The notes under the pieces: model-generated
The model's database searches: none
What the model saw: only the letters and a program-made list of their open reading frames with translations
Told to the model about the DNA's origin: nothing
Assembly: GCA_965214335.1 (NCBI GenBank)
Contig: CBDCBO010000014.1
Location: 62,001 to 126,000 of the forward strand
DNA: 64,000 nucleotides
Reading direction: 5' to 3'
Source: Velthaea sp965214335
GTDB taxonomy: Bacteria; Vulcanimicrobiota; Vulcanimicrobiia; Vulcanimicrobiales; Vulcanimicrobiaceae
Program-made: the position numbers and the translations under genes
Part shown: piece after piece, positions 1 to 9,092 of the stretch
How positions within the stretch are numbered: the first letter of the stretch is position 1
Layout: each line of letters begins with the position of its first letter

Positions 1-1329
1 GATCCCGCGGCTCGGTTCATCTAAGAGAATGACCTTTGGATCGGTCATCAGCATTTTGCCGATGACGACCTTCTGCTGGTTGCCGCCCGACAACGAGCCG
101 ATCGGCGCCTCGCCGCCGGCGGTTTTTACGTGCACGTCCCGGATCGCGTCGTTGATGAGGGACCGTTCGCGCGGCCGTGAGACGAACACCCGCCGCACGA
201 TGTCGCCGATGCTCGGCAGCGAAAGATTTTCGCCGACCGACATCGTTTGCACTAAACCATCGCGTTGGCGATCCTCGGGCACAAGAACGAGGCCGCTCGC
301 GATTCGCTCCGCGATGCTCAACCGCGAAACATCCTTGCCTTCCAACCGCACGCGCCCACTCGTTACCGGCACGCGACCCGCGACGCTTTCCAGCAGTTCC
401 GTGCGTCCGGCACCCATGAGGCCGTAGATACATACGATCTCGCCGGCTCGAATGTCGAGCGACAACCGATCGACGACCGCGATGTTCGAGCCGGCAGCGC
501 CGGCAACCGAAACATCTTCAATCGACAGGGCAACGTCGCCGAATGCGTAGCCCTCGGGCGGTGAGCCGAGATCGAAATTTTCGCCTACCATGTTGCGCAC
601 GATCCACTCGAGGTCGATATCTTTGGCGACGGCGTTCGCCGTGATCGTGCCATCGCGCAGCACCACGGCATAATCGGTAATTTGCAGCGCCTCTTCGAGG
701 TGATGCGAGATGTAGACGATTGCCACGCCGCGCTTCGTTAAGTCGCGGATCACTTTGAACAGAACTTCGACCTCGGTCGCGCTCAGCGCCGACGTGGGCT
801 CATCCATGATGAGGATGCGCGAATCGACCGAGAGCGCCCGCGCGATTTCGACGATCTGCTGCTGCCCAAGACGCAACTCTTCGATCGGTGTCAGCGGGTC
901 GATCTCTTCCTCGAGCTCCGCCATGAGCGCGCGCGCCTGTCGAGCCTCTTCGGCAAAGTCAATGCCGGTCGGCGTTTGCAGTTCGCGACCCATGAAGATG
1001 TTGTCGCGTACACTGAGGTTGGGTGCCAGACTCAGCTCTTGGTGAATGATCGAGATGCCGCGGTCGCGCGCTTCCGAAGCGCTGGAAAACGTAACGCTTT
1101 CCCCGTCGAGTTCGATCGTTCCGGACGAGGGCGTTTCAACGCCCGACAGGATCTTCATGAGCGTCGACTTGCCCGCACCGTTTTCGCCGAACAGCGTCGT
1201 GACGGTGCCCCGGTGAATGTCGAAATTAACGCCCTTTAGCGCGCGTGTACCACCATAGGTTTTAACGATGTCGCGCGCGGCCAAGACGATGCTCCCGGTC
1301 GCAGTCTGCGGATCGGGCATGGCCTTCAT
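1..1329 (-). CDS. Sugar ABC transporter ATP-binding protein (RbsA/MglA/XylG type), 3' end cut by window
   Basis: Cytoplasmic ATPase that powers a ribose/xylose/galactose-class sugar importer; it carries two ABC domains in one chain. Seen: Walker A FGENGAGKS near residue 48, signature LRLGQQQ, Walker B ILIMDEPTSAL, then a second domain with the degenerate P-loop GLMGAGRTEL, signature LSGGNQQK and Walker B ILLDEPSRG running off the window edge. Start ATG at 1329 shares ATGA with the stop of the upstream DUF2291 gene, so the two are translationally coupled. A second in-frame ATG lies at 1320. About 443 of the usual ~500 residues are present. The permease and binding protein should lie beyond the edge. 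Control is likely by the divergent LacI protein. Confidence 0.95.
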   Translation of the reverse strand, partial: MKAMPDPQTATGSIVLAARDIVKTYGGTRALKGVNFDIHRGTVTTLFGENGAGKSTLMKILSGVETPSSGTIELDGESVTFSSASEARDRGISIIHQELSLAPNLSVRDNIFMGRELQTPTGIDFAEEARQARALMAELEEEIDPLTPIEELRLGQQQIVEIARALSVDSRILIMDEPTSALSATEVEVLFKVIRDLTKRGVAIVYISHHLEEALQITDYAVVLRDGTITANAVAKDIDLEWIVRNMVGENFDLGSPPEGYAFGDVALSIEDVSVAGAAGSNIAVVDRLSLDIRAGEIVCIYGLMGAGRTELLESVAGRVPVTSGRVRLEGKDVSRLSIAERIASGLVLVPEDRQRDGLVQTMSVGENLSLPSIGDIVRRVFVSRPRERSLINDAIRDVHVKTAGGEAPIGSLSGGNQQKVVIGKMLMTDPKVILLDEPSRGI

Positions 1330-1940
1330 TTTACGTCCAGTTTCGTCGGAGCGATAACCCACGTCTTAGGATCGGACAGCGCGAAAGCGCCGACGACCGA
1401 TACCGTTTTTCCCTTAAGATTGGCAGCGTCGATCTTGGCGAGGACGTCTTTTTTCATTTCCGTATTCAAAGCCGCACCGGCATTCTGATATTCGATCTGA
1501 TTGGTGAACTGACCGAAATTGATCGTCCCGGTGGCATCTCGAAGATCGGTGCCGATGATCGCCGGACCGGTCTGCACTTGGATGGTCACCGACTTGGGCA
1601 CGCCGGCCACAGCGACGTCGTAAGTACCCAAATCACCCTTGCCGACGACTCCGGTAAATTTTATTGAAAATTCCGGACCGGCGCCGGTCGGCACGCCGTA
1701 TTGCTTGGCGGCAGCGGCGGGGTCTTTGAGGATGGCGGCTGCGAGCGTCGGCGCGCTGACCGCGCGCTGCTCGACCGTGGCTTGCACTTTGGGGAATTCC
1801 GACGCCCCGTACGTTGCAATCGAGAAGGCGCCCGGGTTGATGTTGGCTGCGGAGTCAATCTTCACGACCTTCGTGCTGACGGCCATCGCGACGATAAGCA
1901 CGACGACGGCAATCCCGATCGCGAGCCGGCGATTCGGCAC
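1326..1940 (-). CDS. DUF2291 family anchored periplasmic protein of sugar ABC operon
   Basis: About 204 residues. An N-terminal membrane anchor (LAIGIAVVVLIVAMAVSTKVV) is followed by a soluble domain resembling DUF2291, a family found in sugar-importer operons with unknown exact role. The open frame extends upstream to 2393 but crosses the regulatory region and operator. The GTG at 1940, just before the hydrophobic segment, is the chosen start; its ribosome site is weak, and ATG 2069 would overlap the operator. It is the first gene of the transporter operon and overlaps the ATPase start by 4 bp. Family call is from the C-terminal part (TINFGQFTNQIEYQNAGAAL) and context; function is unknown. 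Confidence 0.75.
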   Translation of the reverse strand: MPNRRLAIGIAVVVLIVAMAVSTKVVKIDSAANINPGAFSIATYGASEFPKVQATVEQRAVSAPTLAAAILKDPAAAAKQYGVPTGAGPEFSIKFTGVVGKGDLGTYDVAVAGVPKSVTIQVQTGPAIIGTDLRDATGTINFGQFTNQIEYQNAGAALNTEMKKDVLAKIDAANLKGKTVSVVGAFALSDPKTWVIAPTKLDVK

Positions 1941-2069
1941 GGCTCGCCGTGCGGACACGGCCGACGGCAGACTCACCGCCAGCCACCCGCGGTGAAGGGC
2001 GAAACGGCCAGATCGACGCGCCGCGACCTTAAGAGCACCAACCCGCCCAGAACCATCACAAAACTCCAT

Positions 2070-2081
2070 GTAACCGGTTAC
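2070..2081. promoter_or_regulatory. LacI-family operator palindrome
   Basis: GTAACCGGTTAC, a perfect 12-bp palindrome with the central CG typical of LacI/GalR operators. It sits between the sugar-transporter operon (first gene at 1940, minus) and the LacI-type gene (2524, plus). Binding there would repress the transporter and perhaps the regulator gene. The link to this regulator is inference from position and symmetry. Confidence 0.7.
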
Positions 2082-2423
2082 GGAACTTTTCTCCGCTGTT
2101 CTTGTCGAAAAGTGCCGTATTCCTTCTTTCTCGAACCCGAGCGTGCGCCAGAGCCTGCAGAGGGCCAAATAAACGCGGAGAACCTCTCCCTCAGCCGACA
2201 TTTTCGTTCGGTGAGGCTCGGCCACGGCGATCCGCAGCCGGCGAAGCGTCATTCGCATTGATTCGTCGCCGCGGAGTGACGCGGCCGCCACAACGCATGC
2301 CCTTCTTACGCAACGTTCAGGTCGGATACGCGCTGGCTCGGTGCAAGCCTCTCCGGCGACTGCCCGCAAGTGCCCGCGGCCGCGAGACGTCACGGCGCAA
2401 ACATATTTTTCCGCCAGCGGAGC

Positions 2424-2435
2424 AGCAATATTGCT
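2424..2435. promoter_or_regulatory. Palindrome upstream of lacI-type gene
   Basis: AGCAATATTGCT is a perfect 12-bp palindrome, extended to a GGAGC...GCTCC hairpin, about 90 bp before the regulator start. It could be an autoregulatory site or a 5' leader hairpin. It differs from the GTAACCGGTTAC site, so the same protein may not bind both. Confidence 0.3.
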
Positions 2436-2523
2436 CCGGCTGCGCCCGTTTCAGGGGTTCCATGCATCCGCTACGAGCGTATCCGCGAGCGGAAGGAACC
2501 GGCCGCAGGGGAACCTCACGACG

Positions 2524-3573
2524 ATGCGCCAGCCCCGATCCAAGATCACCGATGTCGCCCGCTTGGCGGGGGTTTCGGTCGCGAGCGTGTCGCGCGTTCT
2601 CAACGCAACCGATCCGGTTGCCGACGCGACGCGGCTCAAAGTTCTCAAAGCGGTCGAAGACCTCGACTTTCGCATCGATCTTCGCGCGCGCGCATTAAGC
2701 CGTCAAAAATCCGAGACGTTGGGGATCGTGGTCGCCGACGTTTCGAATCCTTTCACCGCTCAAGTATTAAAAGCGATCGACTTCGTTGCTCGTGAGAGCG
2801 GTTACGCGCTCATGCTCAGCGACTCGGGCGAAAACATCGAACGCGAACGTAAAAACATCGAGGCGATGGTAGCCCAGCGCATCGAAGGCATTATTTATCT
2901 GCCCGTCACGCTGAGCGGCAAGTCGCTCCGCGGCCTCATCGCTGAGGATATTCCGATCGTCTGTTTGGACCGCTACGTCGAAGACGTGGCGATCGACGCG
3001 GTGATCATGGATAACGAGCGCGCCGGATCGCTGGCCGCGGGTGCGCTCGTCGCAGCGGGACACACGCGGATCGGCGTCATCGTTGCCGGCGAAACAACGG
3101 TCGGGCGCGACCGGCTGCGCGGCTTCGAGCACGAATTGCGCCAGCGCGGTGCGCCGCTCAATCCCGCTTGGGTGCGGGTCGGCGATCTGTCGCTGGAAAG
3201 CGGACGCGAACTGACGCTCTCACTGTACGCGATGCTCGATCGGCCGACGGCCCTCTTCGTGCAAAATCATCCGATGGCGCTTGGAACGCTGCTCGCCTTT
3301 CGCGAGCTTGGACTGCGGGTTCCCGACGACGTGAGCATCATCTCATTCGACGACCCGAGCTGGGCGCAGTTAATCGACCCGGCTTTGACAACGATCCGGC
3401 AACCAACGTACGAACTTGGTTCAGCAGCCGCGGAGATGCTCATCGATCGCGTCACGCGCCGTTACGTTGCAGCACCACGCCGGATCGTCGTCGAGCCATT
3501 TCTTGTTGTTCGCAAGTCCGTCGGACCGCCGCTCGCAACGACGTTCGAGCCCAAGCCGTATAGCGCGAAGTAG
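2524..3573 (+). CDS. LacI-family sugar-responsive transcriptional regulator
   Basis: About 349 residues. The N-terminal HTH (ITDVARLAGVSVASVSRVLN, residues ~8-27) and hinge helix are followed by a periplasmic-binding-like effector domain (LGIVVADVSNPF onward) ending in the usual LACI core. The open frame starts at 2341, but the HTH register fixes the start at ATG 2524, preceded by a purine-rich GCAGGGGAA. It is divergent from the sugar ABC operon, with an operator palindrome at 2070-2081, so it most likely represses that importer until its sugar binds. Length and domains are normal for the family; the ligand cannot be told. Confidence 0.93.
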   Translation: MRQPRSKITDVARLAGVSVASVSRVLNATDPVADATRLKVLKAVEDLDFRIDLRARALSRQKSETLGIVVADVSNPFTAQVLKAIDFVARESGYALMLSDSGENIERERKNIEAMVAQRIEGIIYLPVTLSGKSLRGLIAEDIPIVCLDRYVEDVAIDAVIMDNERAGSLAAGALVAAGHTRIGVIVAGETTVGRDRLRGFEHELRQRGAPLNPAWVRVGDLSLESGRELTLSLYAMLDRPTALFVQNHPMALGTLLAFRELGLRVPDDVSIISFDDPSWAQLIDPALTTIRQPTYELGSAAAEMLIDRVTRRYVAAPRRIVVEPFLVVRKSVGPPLATTFEPKPYSAK

Positions 3574-3638
3574 CCGCATTACGGTTGCGCCGGTGATAGC
3601 CTTGCTGCCCTGCCGGCGCGGGTGAACGGTAAGGCGCA

Positions 3639-5933
3639 ATGCCGCGCGCCCCCGCCGTCGTCCCCGCTGCCGCGTTTTTGATCGGCATTTGGGCCGAGGC
3701 GCACGGCTACGCCATTACGCTAGCGTGCATCGCCCTGGCGATCGCGGGCTTCCGTCGCGACGCCGCCCTAGGCGCAGTCCTTGGGCTGCTCGCCGGTAGT
3801 ATGCATGGCCATCCGGCCCTCGTCGAACGAGATTCGCATACGGCGCGCTACAGCGGTACGGTCGTCGGCGACGTGCGGAGTGACGACGGCGGAACCTCCT
3901 TTGCGTTCGGGATCGAGGGCATCGGGACGCTCCGTGCCCGCTTCCACGGAACGGTGGAGCCGGGCGAACGGCTGACGCTGCGGGCACGGATCGCACCGCT
4001 CGACGAACCCCGCAATCCGGGTGAACCATCGCCGCGATCGCTGGGCATCGATGAAGGCATCGTCGGCGAGCTAAACGTCGATCGGCTATTCGCGCGCGCG
4101 CCGCCGGACCGGCACGATCTGCGCGTGTGGCCCGCGTTGCTGCGGGCACACGCGTCGCGCATCGTCCGGGCGGCGCTGCCGGAACCGGCCGCCACCGTGC
4201 TCGCCGGCGCGCTCTGGGGTGAGCGCGGAACGCTTCCGCCCGATGTCCGCGCCGATTTCCAAGCGACGGGCACGGTTCACATCCTGGTGACGGCCGGTCT
4301 TCATCTGGGAGTGATTGCGGCGCTGATCGGCGGGTGCTGTGCGTTGCTTCGGGTGCCTCGCATCGCCGCATCGCTGGCCACAATTCCGGCGGTTTACGCG
4401 TACGCCTGGCTGACCGGTTGGCATCTGCCGTCGCAGCGAGCAGCGGCGATGATTGCCATTGCGCTCGTTGCGCGTGCTTGCGGTGCGCGCGCCGTGTCGA
4501 TCAATACCCTGTCGATCGCGGCGATCGTCGTCGGCGCTTGCTGGCCGGTCGCCGTCGAGAGTGTTTCTTTTGCGCTCTCCTTTTCGTGCGTTGCCGCTAT
4601 CGCGCTATTCGCGCCGCCAATCGTTGACGCGCTCCGCGTACGACGCGTTCCGCAAGCCTTGGCCGATCCGTTGGCGCTTACCGTTTGCGCACAAATCGGT
4701 GTATGGCCACTGACGGCAGCCACCTTTTTTTCCGTCGCACCGTACGCGATGCTGGCCAATGCCATTGTCGTACCGTTGATGGGAGTGACCATGCTGCTCG
4801 GGCTTGCGGCGGTGCTCACGCATCCACTCGTTCCGCTCGCAGCCGCGTGCACACGTTGGGATCTGTGGCTCCTTACGGGCATCCTTGCGGCGACGCACGA
4901 CATCGCGTTGCTGCCCGGCGCCCGCGCGACAATGGCGCCACCGCCGATCTGGGCGATCGTCGCGTACGATATTCTGGTGGCTGCGGCGGCCTGCACGGTA
5001 CGAGCAGCGCCGCGTATGGCCGCGCTGATCGTCGCCGTTGGTTGCATCACCGTTGCGGCCGCGGCAAACATTCACCGGCCCGCCCCGTTCTCGATAACCG
5101 TGCTCGACGTGGGTCAAGGCGACGGGATCGTCATTCGCACACCGCACGGTCACACGATCCTCATCGATACCGGCGGTAAACTCGAGCGCGGTGCGATCGT
5201 CGCGGGACGCTCGCCGGCGGAGCGCAGCGCCGAGCGAATCGTCATCCCGTATTTGCAGCGCGCGGGCATTGCGCGGATCGACGCGATGATCTTAACGCAT
5301 CCGCACGGCGACCACGTCGGCGGCGCCGCCGCGATCTTGCGGATGATGCCCGTGGGATGGGTCGCGGATAGCGGGCAGCGCTACGGTGGGCATGCCTTCA
5401 ACGACGCACTTGGAGAAGCGCGCACGCGTCATGTGCCGGTCATTGTGCCGGCTTGTCATCAGCGCTGGATCGACGACGAAGTGACATTCACTTTTCTCTC
5501 GCCATGCGGGCCACCGTTCGCCGATGGAGCCAATGACGTGAATGAAAACTCGCTCGTCGTGCTCGTGCAGTATCGAACCTTCCGCGCGCTCTTCATGGGT
5601 GACGCTGGATTTCAATCCGAAGAACGGCTGCTGGCCGCACACGTCGACCTGCGCGCTGACGTCCTCAAAGTGGGCCATCACGGTTCGGCATACTCGTCGA
5701 GTGCGGCGTTCATCGACGCCGTTCATCCGCGTCTTGCGATCGTCTCCGTCGGCCGCCACAACCTCTTCGGCCACCCCGCGACCGCTACGCTACAAACGCT
5801 TACGGCCGCGGGTGCGTCGATCTTTCGTACCGATCGGTGCGGAGCAGTCACTATCGCAATCGATGGCTCCGCAGCGCTGAGAACGGACACCATGCTCGCT
5901 TGCGCTCTCGCGAGTCCCATCACGACTCGATAG
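3639..5933 (+). CDS. comEC: ComEC/Rec2 DNA-uptake channel protein
   Basis: 764 residues. An inner-membrane protein that carries single-stranded DNA into the cytoplasm during natural transformation. Seen: N-terminal hydrophobic segments with a soluble OB-like insert (~60-160), a multi-spanning competence domain (~190-480, with ILVTAGLHLGVIAALIGGC), then a C-terminal metallo-beta-lactamase domain from ~485 (VLDVGQGDGIVI, LIDTGG, metal motif LTHPHGDHVGG, LKVGHHGSAYSSS). All three classic parts are present, so it looks intact. It stands alone, 65 bp after the LacI gene. No other competence gene is in the window. Confidence 0.95.
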   Translation: MPRAPAVVPAAAFLIGIWAEAHGYAITLACIALAIAGFRRDAALGAVLGLLAGSMHGHPALVERDSHTARYSGTVVGDVRSDDGGTSFAFGIEGIGTLRARFHGTVEPGERLTLRARIAPLDEPRNPGEPSPRSLGIDEGIVGELNVDRLFARAPPDRHDLRVWPALLRAHASRIVRAALPEPAATVLAGALWGERGTLPPDVRADFQATGTVHILVTAGLHLGVIAALIGGCCALLRVPRIAASLATIPAVYAYAWLTGWHLPSQRAAAMIAIALVARACGARAVSINTLSIAAIVVGACWPVAVESVSFALSFSCVAAIALFAPPIVDALRVRRVPQALADPLALTVCAQIGVWPLTAATFFSVAPYAMLANAIVVPLMGVTMLLGLAAVLTHPLVPLAAACTRWDLWLLTGILAATHDIALLPGARATMAPPPIWAIVAYDILVAAAACTVRAAPRMAALIVAVGCITVAAAANIHRPAPFSITVLDVGQGDGIVIRTPHGHTILIDTGGKLERGAIVAGRSPAERSAERIVIPYLQRAGIARIDAMILTHPHGDHVGGAAAILRMMPVGWVADSGQRYGGHAFNDALGEARTRHVPVIVPACHQRWIDDEVTFTFLSPCGPPFADGANDVNENSLVVLVQYRTFRALFMGDAGFQSEERLLAAHVDLRADVLKVGHHGSAYSSSAAFIDAVHPRLAIVSVGRHNLFGHPATATLQTLTAAGASIFRTDRCGAVTIAIDGSAALRTDTMLACALASPITTR

Positions 5934-6136
5934 CAACTACGACTCCACTTCGCTTCGACTGCAACGTTGCGCAAAGTGCGGGCACTTCGCTATTTCTCCG
6001 CGCCTGGCCCAGATACGACGTAATTGCGTCTGCGGCTTCATTATGGTGATTTCCGACTACTCCATAAATTCGTCGACTGCTCGAGTGGGTCGCCGAGACA
6101 CACGCACGTGCGCCGAACGGCTGCAGACGCACGCGT

Positions 6137-6964
6137 TCAGGCCGGGCACAGCGTATCTAACGCTGCGCGTGTCTTCTTGTCTTCTTCGAGACCGTCGGGG
6201 CGTGAGTACGTCGCGCGGTACACCGTATCACCGGCCATATACAGCGTATCCTCGAACTGCCACGGCGGGTCGGTGTTCGCCTTTTTGTATGAAAGAAACC
6301 ATCCGAGCCGCTTGCCGCCGCACACGCGCTGGGCTTTGCTAACGTACACCTTCGCGCCACCGGCGCGAAGCGATTCGACGATATCGTGCACCGCATCGTG
6401 CAGCGTTGGTCCACTGAGAAACGCGGCATTCACATGCCACAGCATCACTTGTGGAACGAAAGCCCCGCGCGCCTTTTTGAAATCCATCCAGACCGTCATA
6501 TCGGCCGCGGCGGCGTTCCCGTTGTCTTGCGTCGCCCAGCTGCCCGGCAACTTGAGCGCGGCGGATTGATGCGGCGTAAATGACAGATGTCCCGACCATG
6601 GTGATTCCAGCGGTGCGCTGCGCGCGCGGGCATGGGGCGTGTGCCGCGGTGTCTTGCGCGGAGCCGCATGCGGGAGCGACCGCGGCAGCCTTCGCACGTG
6701 GGGCGGGTGGAGCAGTCGCGGCTTGACGTGTACCTGAGGGCGCGTAAGCCGCCGTGGCTTGGGTCGCGCGTGGGGGCGCGGAACGATCCGATGCTCGATG
6801 CGCATCGGCAGGACGCTGACTTCTTTCTTCGGCACGTCTTTGCGCAATGCAAAGTACGGATATACCGTCAGCCAGAGCAGCATGTTGATGGCCAGCGAGA
6901 TCAGGACAGGCCACAGCAAGCGTCGTGAAACGCCACGCCGGTGCCAGACAGTGCTCGATGTCAT
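6137..6964 (-). CDS. Membrane-anchored proline/histidine-rich protein, TonB-like architecture
   Basis: 275 residues. A cytoplasmic N-tip, one membrane helix (LLWPVLISLAINMLLWLTVY, ~18-37), a Pro/Arg/His-rich stretch (~55-120) and a C-terminal domain of ~130 residues that I do not recognise (includes VWMDFKKARGAFVPQV and LHDAVHDIVESL). The arrangement recalls TonB or TonB-like anchors, but no TonB C-terminal signature is visible. The gene at 41310 shares this layout but not an obvious C-terminal sequence. Start ATG 6964 overlaps by ATGA the stop of an unsupported upstream frame. Function unknown. Confidence 0.7.
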   Translation of the reverse strand: MTSSTVWHRRGVSRRLLWPVLISLAINMLLWLTVYPYFALRKDVPKKEVSVLPMRIEHRIVPRPHARPKPRRLTRPQVHVKPRLLHPPHVRRLPRSLPHAAPRKTPRHTPHARARSAPLESPWSGHLSFTPHQSAALKLPGSWATQDNGNAAAADMTVWMDFKKARGAFVPQVMLWHVNAAFLSGPTLHDAVHDIVESLRAGGAKVYVSKAQRVCGGKRLGWFLSYKKANTDPPWQFEDTLYMAGDTVYRATYSRPDGLEEDKKTRAALDTLCPA

Positions 6965-7220
6965 CGAATGTTCAGCGCTATCCTAACGTCGGAGCCGGCC
7001 CGAGACGCACCCATGTATCGCCGGTCGCGTTCATCATCGCCGTTGATATGACTCTTCTTATCGGGCGACGGTCTCGGCAAGCTGAGCGGTAACGCCTGTG
7101 CGAATCGGGCAACAACGAATGCCGCCGTGGGAGCGCGTTGCCGCAATGAAGCCGGCGAAGCCGCGCGCAGATAGACGAGCAACCCTGAAGCGATCGCGCA
7201 AGGAAGCAAACCTGACGCAA
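6965..7220. other. Gap with an unsupported 82-codon frame
   Basis: Between the glycosyltransferase stop and the anchored-protein start. A minus-strand frame (6961-7209) ends in ATGA overlap with the next gene, which is suggestive. However, its product is low-complexity and arginine/alanine-rich and has no clear ribosome site. I see no terminator or promoter that I would defend. Confidence 0.3.
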
Positions 7221-8297
7221 CTAGACCATCCCCGTTTGCGACTTCGTGCGCGAGGCGACGACCTTGCGATAGATGGCGGCTAACCGTTGCGCGATTGCGC
7301 CCGGCCGCAATTCCCGCGCGACGGCGAGGTTTGCCTCCAGAATCCGGCGTCGCTCATCGGCCGGGAGGGCGAGTACGTCGTCGATGCAGCGGCGTAACGC
7401 TTGGGCATCGCCCCGCGCATACAGGTAGCGGTGGCTCATCGCCGGCAGCAGTTCGCGCAGTTGCGGAACGTCGACCGCGACGAGCATCGCGCCGACGCTG
7501 AGCGCGAGCAGGGCCACGCCCGACGTCAATACGCGCTCGTACGGCAAGACCACGCAGGCCGCCGAGCGCAGCAGCCGGGGAATCTCCGCATCCGGAACGT
7601 GCCGAACATCCCAGTGCACGTCGGATCGCCCGGTTTGCCGGGCGATGACCGCCGCGGCCTCAACGCCTTGCCCGCTGATGCGCACGTACGTCCGGCGAGA
7701 CTCCAGGAAGGCGGCGGGCAGCATCCCGATCATCGGGCCGAAGCCCTTCTGCGGCCGGATCCAGCCGAAGGCCTGAATGCGCCGGGCGGGCGATTCGCTT
7801 AATCCTGACGGTAACATCGCTTCGTCTTCGAGCCGCCCGACGTAGGACGGGTGCGGCAGCCGCTGCACCCGCGCCGGATCGAACGCGGCTTGCGCGGCGA
7901 GCACGGCGTAGGCAGCCGTGTTGTGAAGCAAAATCGCGTCGGCCTGCCGGGCCAAAACGCGACGCATCGCAAGGAACTGGCGGTGATACGGAATTTCGTG
8001 CGGCAGTTCGTTGTGGACGGTCCAGACAAGCGCACCGCCACGTTCGCCGATAGCGACGATCTCACGCACGAACTCGGCCGCGCTCGCATCGGCCTCGGCT
8101 GTCGAGCGGCACTCCCGCAGCACAAATTCTTCCCAGTGAATGTGAACGATCGCATCGCGGCCGGCGCGGAGGTCATCCAGCGCGTCGCGCAACGATCCGT
8201 CTTGCCGGTAGACGGGTTCGTAGGCGTCTTGGATACCCTCGAAGAGCAGCGGCACGTAGGCGCTGTGCCGATCGGCGGGGTAGCAATACACCTTCAC
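7221..8297 (-). CDS. GT-B glycosyltransferase (GT4-like) in MAA locus
   Basis: 358 residues, no signal peptide. The N-half resembles glycosyltransferases that begin with a ligand-binding Rossmann domain (AIVHIHWEEFVLR near 45). The C-half has the donor-domain pattern LPYERVLTSGVALLALSVG near 250, with the conserved Glu expected for nucleotide-sugar binding. GTG start at 8297, 16 bp after the dioxygenase stop; the ribosome site is weak. Third gene of the HAD-TauD-GT minus-strand run divergent from mysBCD. Inference: it may glycosylate the mycosporine product, since glycosylated MAAs are known from terrestrial cyanobacteria. It could instead serve surface polysaccharide. Confidence 0.85.
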   Translation of the reverse strand: MKVYCYPADRHSAYVPLLFEGIQDAYEPVYRQDGSLRDALDDLRAGRDAIVHIHWEEFVLRECRSTAEADASAAEFVREIVAIGERGGALVWTVHNELPHEIPYHRQFLAMRRVLARQADAILLHNTAAYAVLAAQAAFDPARVQRLPHPSYVGRLEDEAMLPSGLSESPARRIQAFGWIRPQKGFGPMIGMLPAAFLESRRTYVRISGQGVEAAAVIARQTGRSDVHWDVRHVPDAEIPRLLRSAACVVLPYERVLTSGVALLALSVGAMLVAVDVPQLRELLPAMSHRYLYARGDAQALRRCIDDVLALPADERRRILEANLAVARELRPGAIAQRLAAIYRKVVASRTKSQTGMV

Positions 8298-8313
8298 CGG
8301 ATCGGCGGCCGCC

Positions 8314-9090
8314 CTAAGCCGATATCGGCACTTCCCCCGCGACGAGTCCGCGATGAAGGACGCGATCCCCGGCCACGTTGTCGTGGTCGGCGCGGTGCAT
8401 CGTCAGACGGTCGTCCCAAACCACGATGTCGCCGGCGCGCCACGCGTGCCGGTACAGGCCGGCCGAGCGAATACTATGACGGTACAGCGCCGCGATCGCG
8501 CGAGCGCTCGTTGCGGCGTCGACGCCGCTGAGCGCGGTGCAGCGTTCCGGCGTCGACAGAAACAGGGCAACCTCGCCGGTCACCGGGTGGCGCCGCAACA
8601 GCGGGTGGCGCGCGACGTTGCCCGAGTCCTCCGCGACGGTGTTGAGACCGTGGCGCACCGTCCGGCTCAGCAACGAAGCTCGGACTCGCCGGGACAAGCG
8701 CTGCGCGGCGCGGACTTGATCGCTAAATACGGTACCGCCGCCTTCGCGCGGCAACCGCACGGCCCGGAGCGCGGTGAAGGCCGGCGGGCGCGCCACGTAA
8801 CTCGTATCCGTGTGAAAAACGCTGCGCGGCGGGGCGCTACGGCCAACGTTCGAGACCAAATTCAGATCGGGCGCACCGTCGACGGGCGTTTCGCCTTGGG
8901 TAAACGTCAGATCGCCGAGGCTGCGCAGAAAACGCACGAACGCGGCATCATCGACAGCCTGTTCGCGAAAAACGGCCACCCGATGGCGCGCGATAAGTTC
9001 AATGAGATCGCGAGCGCTGGCCGCCGTTACGGACGCAACCTGCAGTCCGGCAATCTCCACGCCGAACGGCTGCAACGGGCGCGTGTGCAA
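8314..9090 (-). CDS. TauD/TfdA-type Fe(II)/2-oxoglutarate dioxygenase
   Basis: About 258 residues. Seen: metal motif HTD in SVFHTDTSYVARPPAF, the distal His in DRLTMHRADHD and the 2-oxoglutarate Arg in RVLHRGLV, giving the full HxD...H facial triad. The open frame runs to 9174, inside the HAD gene. I place the start at TTG 9090, two bases after the HAD stop, because GGAG lies 5 bases upstream. The family hydroxylates or oxidatively cleaves small molecules. In an MAA locus it may act on the mycosporine, the role filled by the different MysH oxygenase in some cyanobacteria. Substrate is not shown by the sequence. Confidence 0.88.
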   Translation of the reverse strand: MHTRPLQPFGVEIAGLQVASVTAASARDLIELIARHRVAVFREQAVDDAAFVRFLRSLGDLTFTQGETPVDGAPDLNLVSNVGRSAPPRSVFHTDTSYVARPPAFTALRAVRLPREGGGTVFSDQVRAAQRLSRRVRASLLSRTVRHGLNTVAEDSGNVARHPLLRRHPVTGEVALFLSTPERCTALSGVDAATSARAIAALYRHSIRSAGLYRHAWRAGDIVVWDDRLTMHRADHDNVAGDRVLHRGLVAGEVPISA

Positions 9091-9092
9091 CG

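Noticed and set aside
2102..2698. 198-codon plus-strand frame over the lacI promoter region
   Set aside because: It spans the region between operator and regulator, has no ribosome site and clashes with the LacI HTH frame.
6961..7209. 82-codon minus-strand gene overlapping the next start by ATGA
   Set aside because: The overlap is attractive, but composition is low-complexity and there is no start signal; kept only as a note on the gap.
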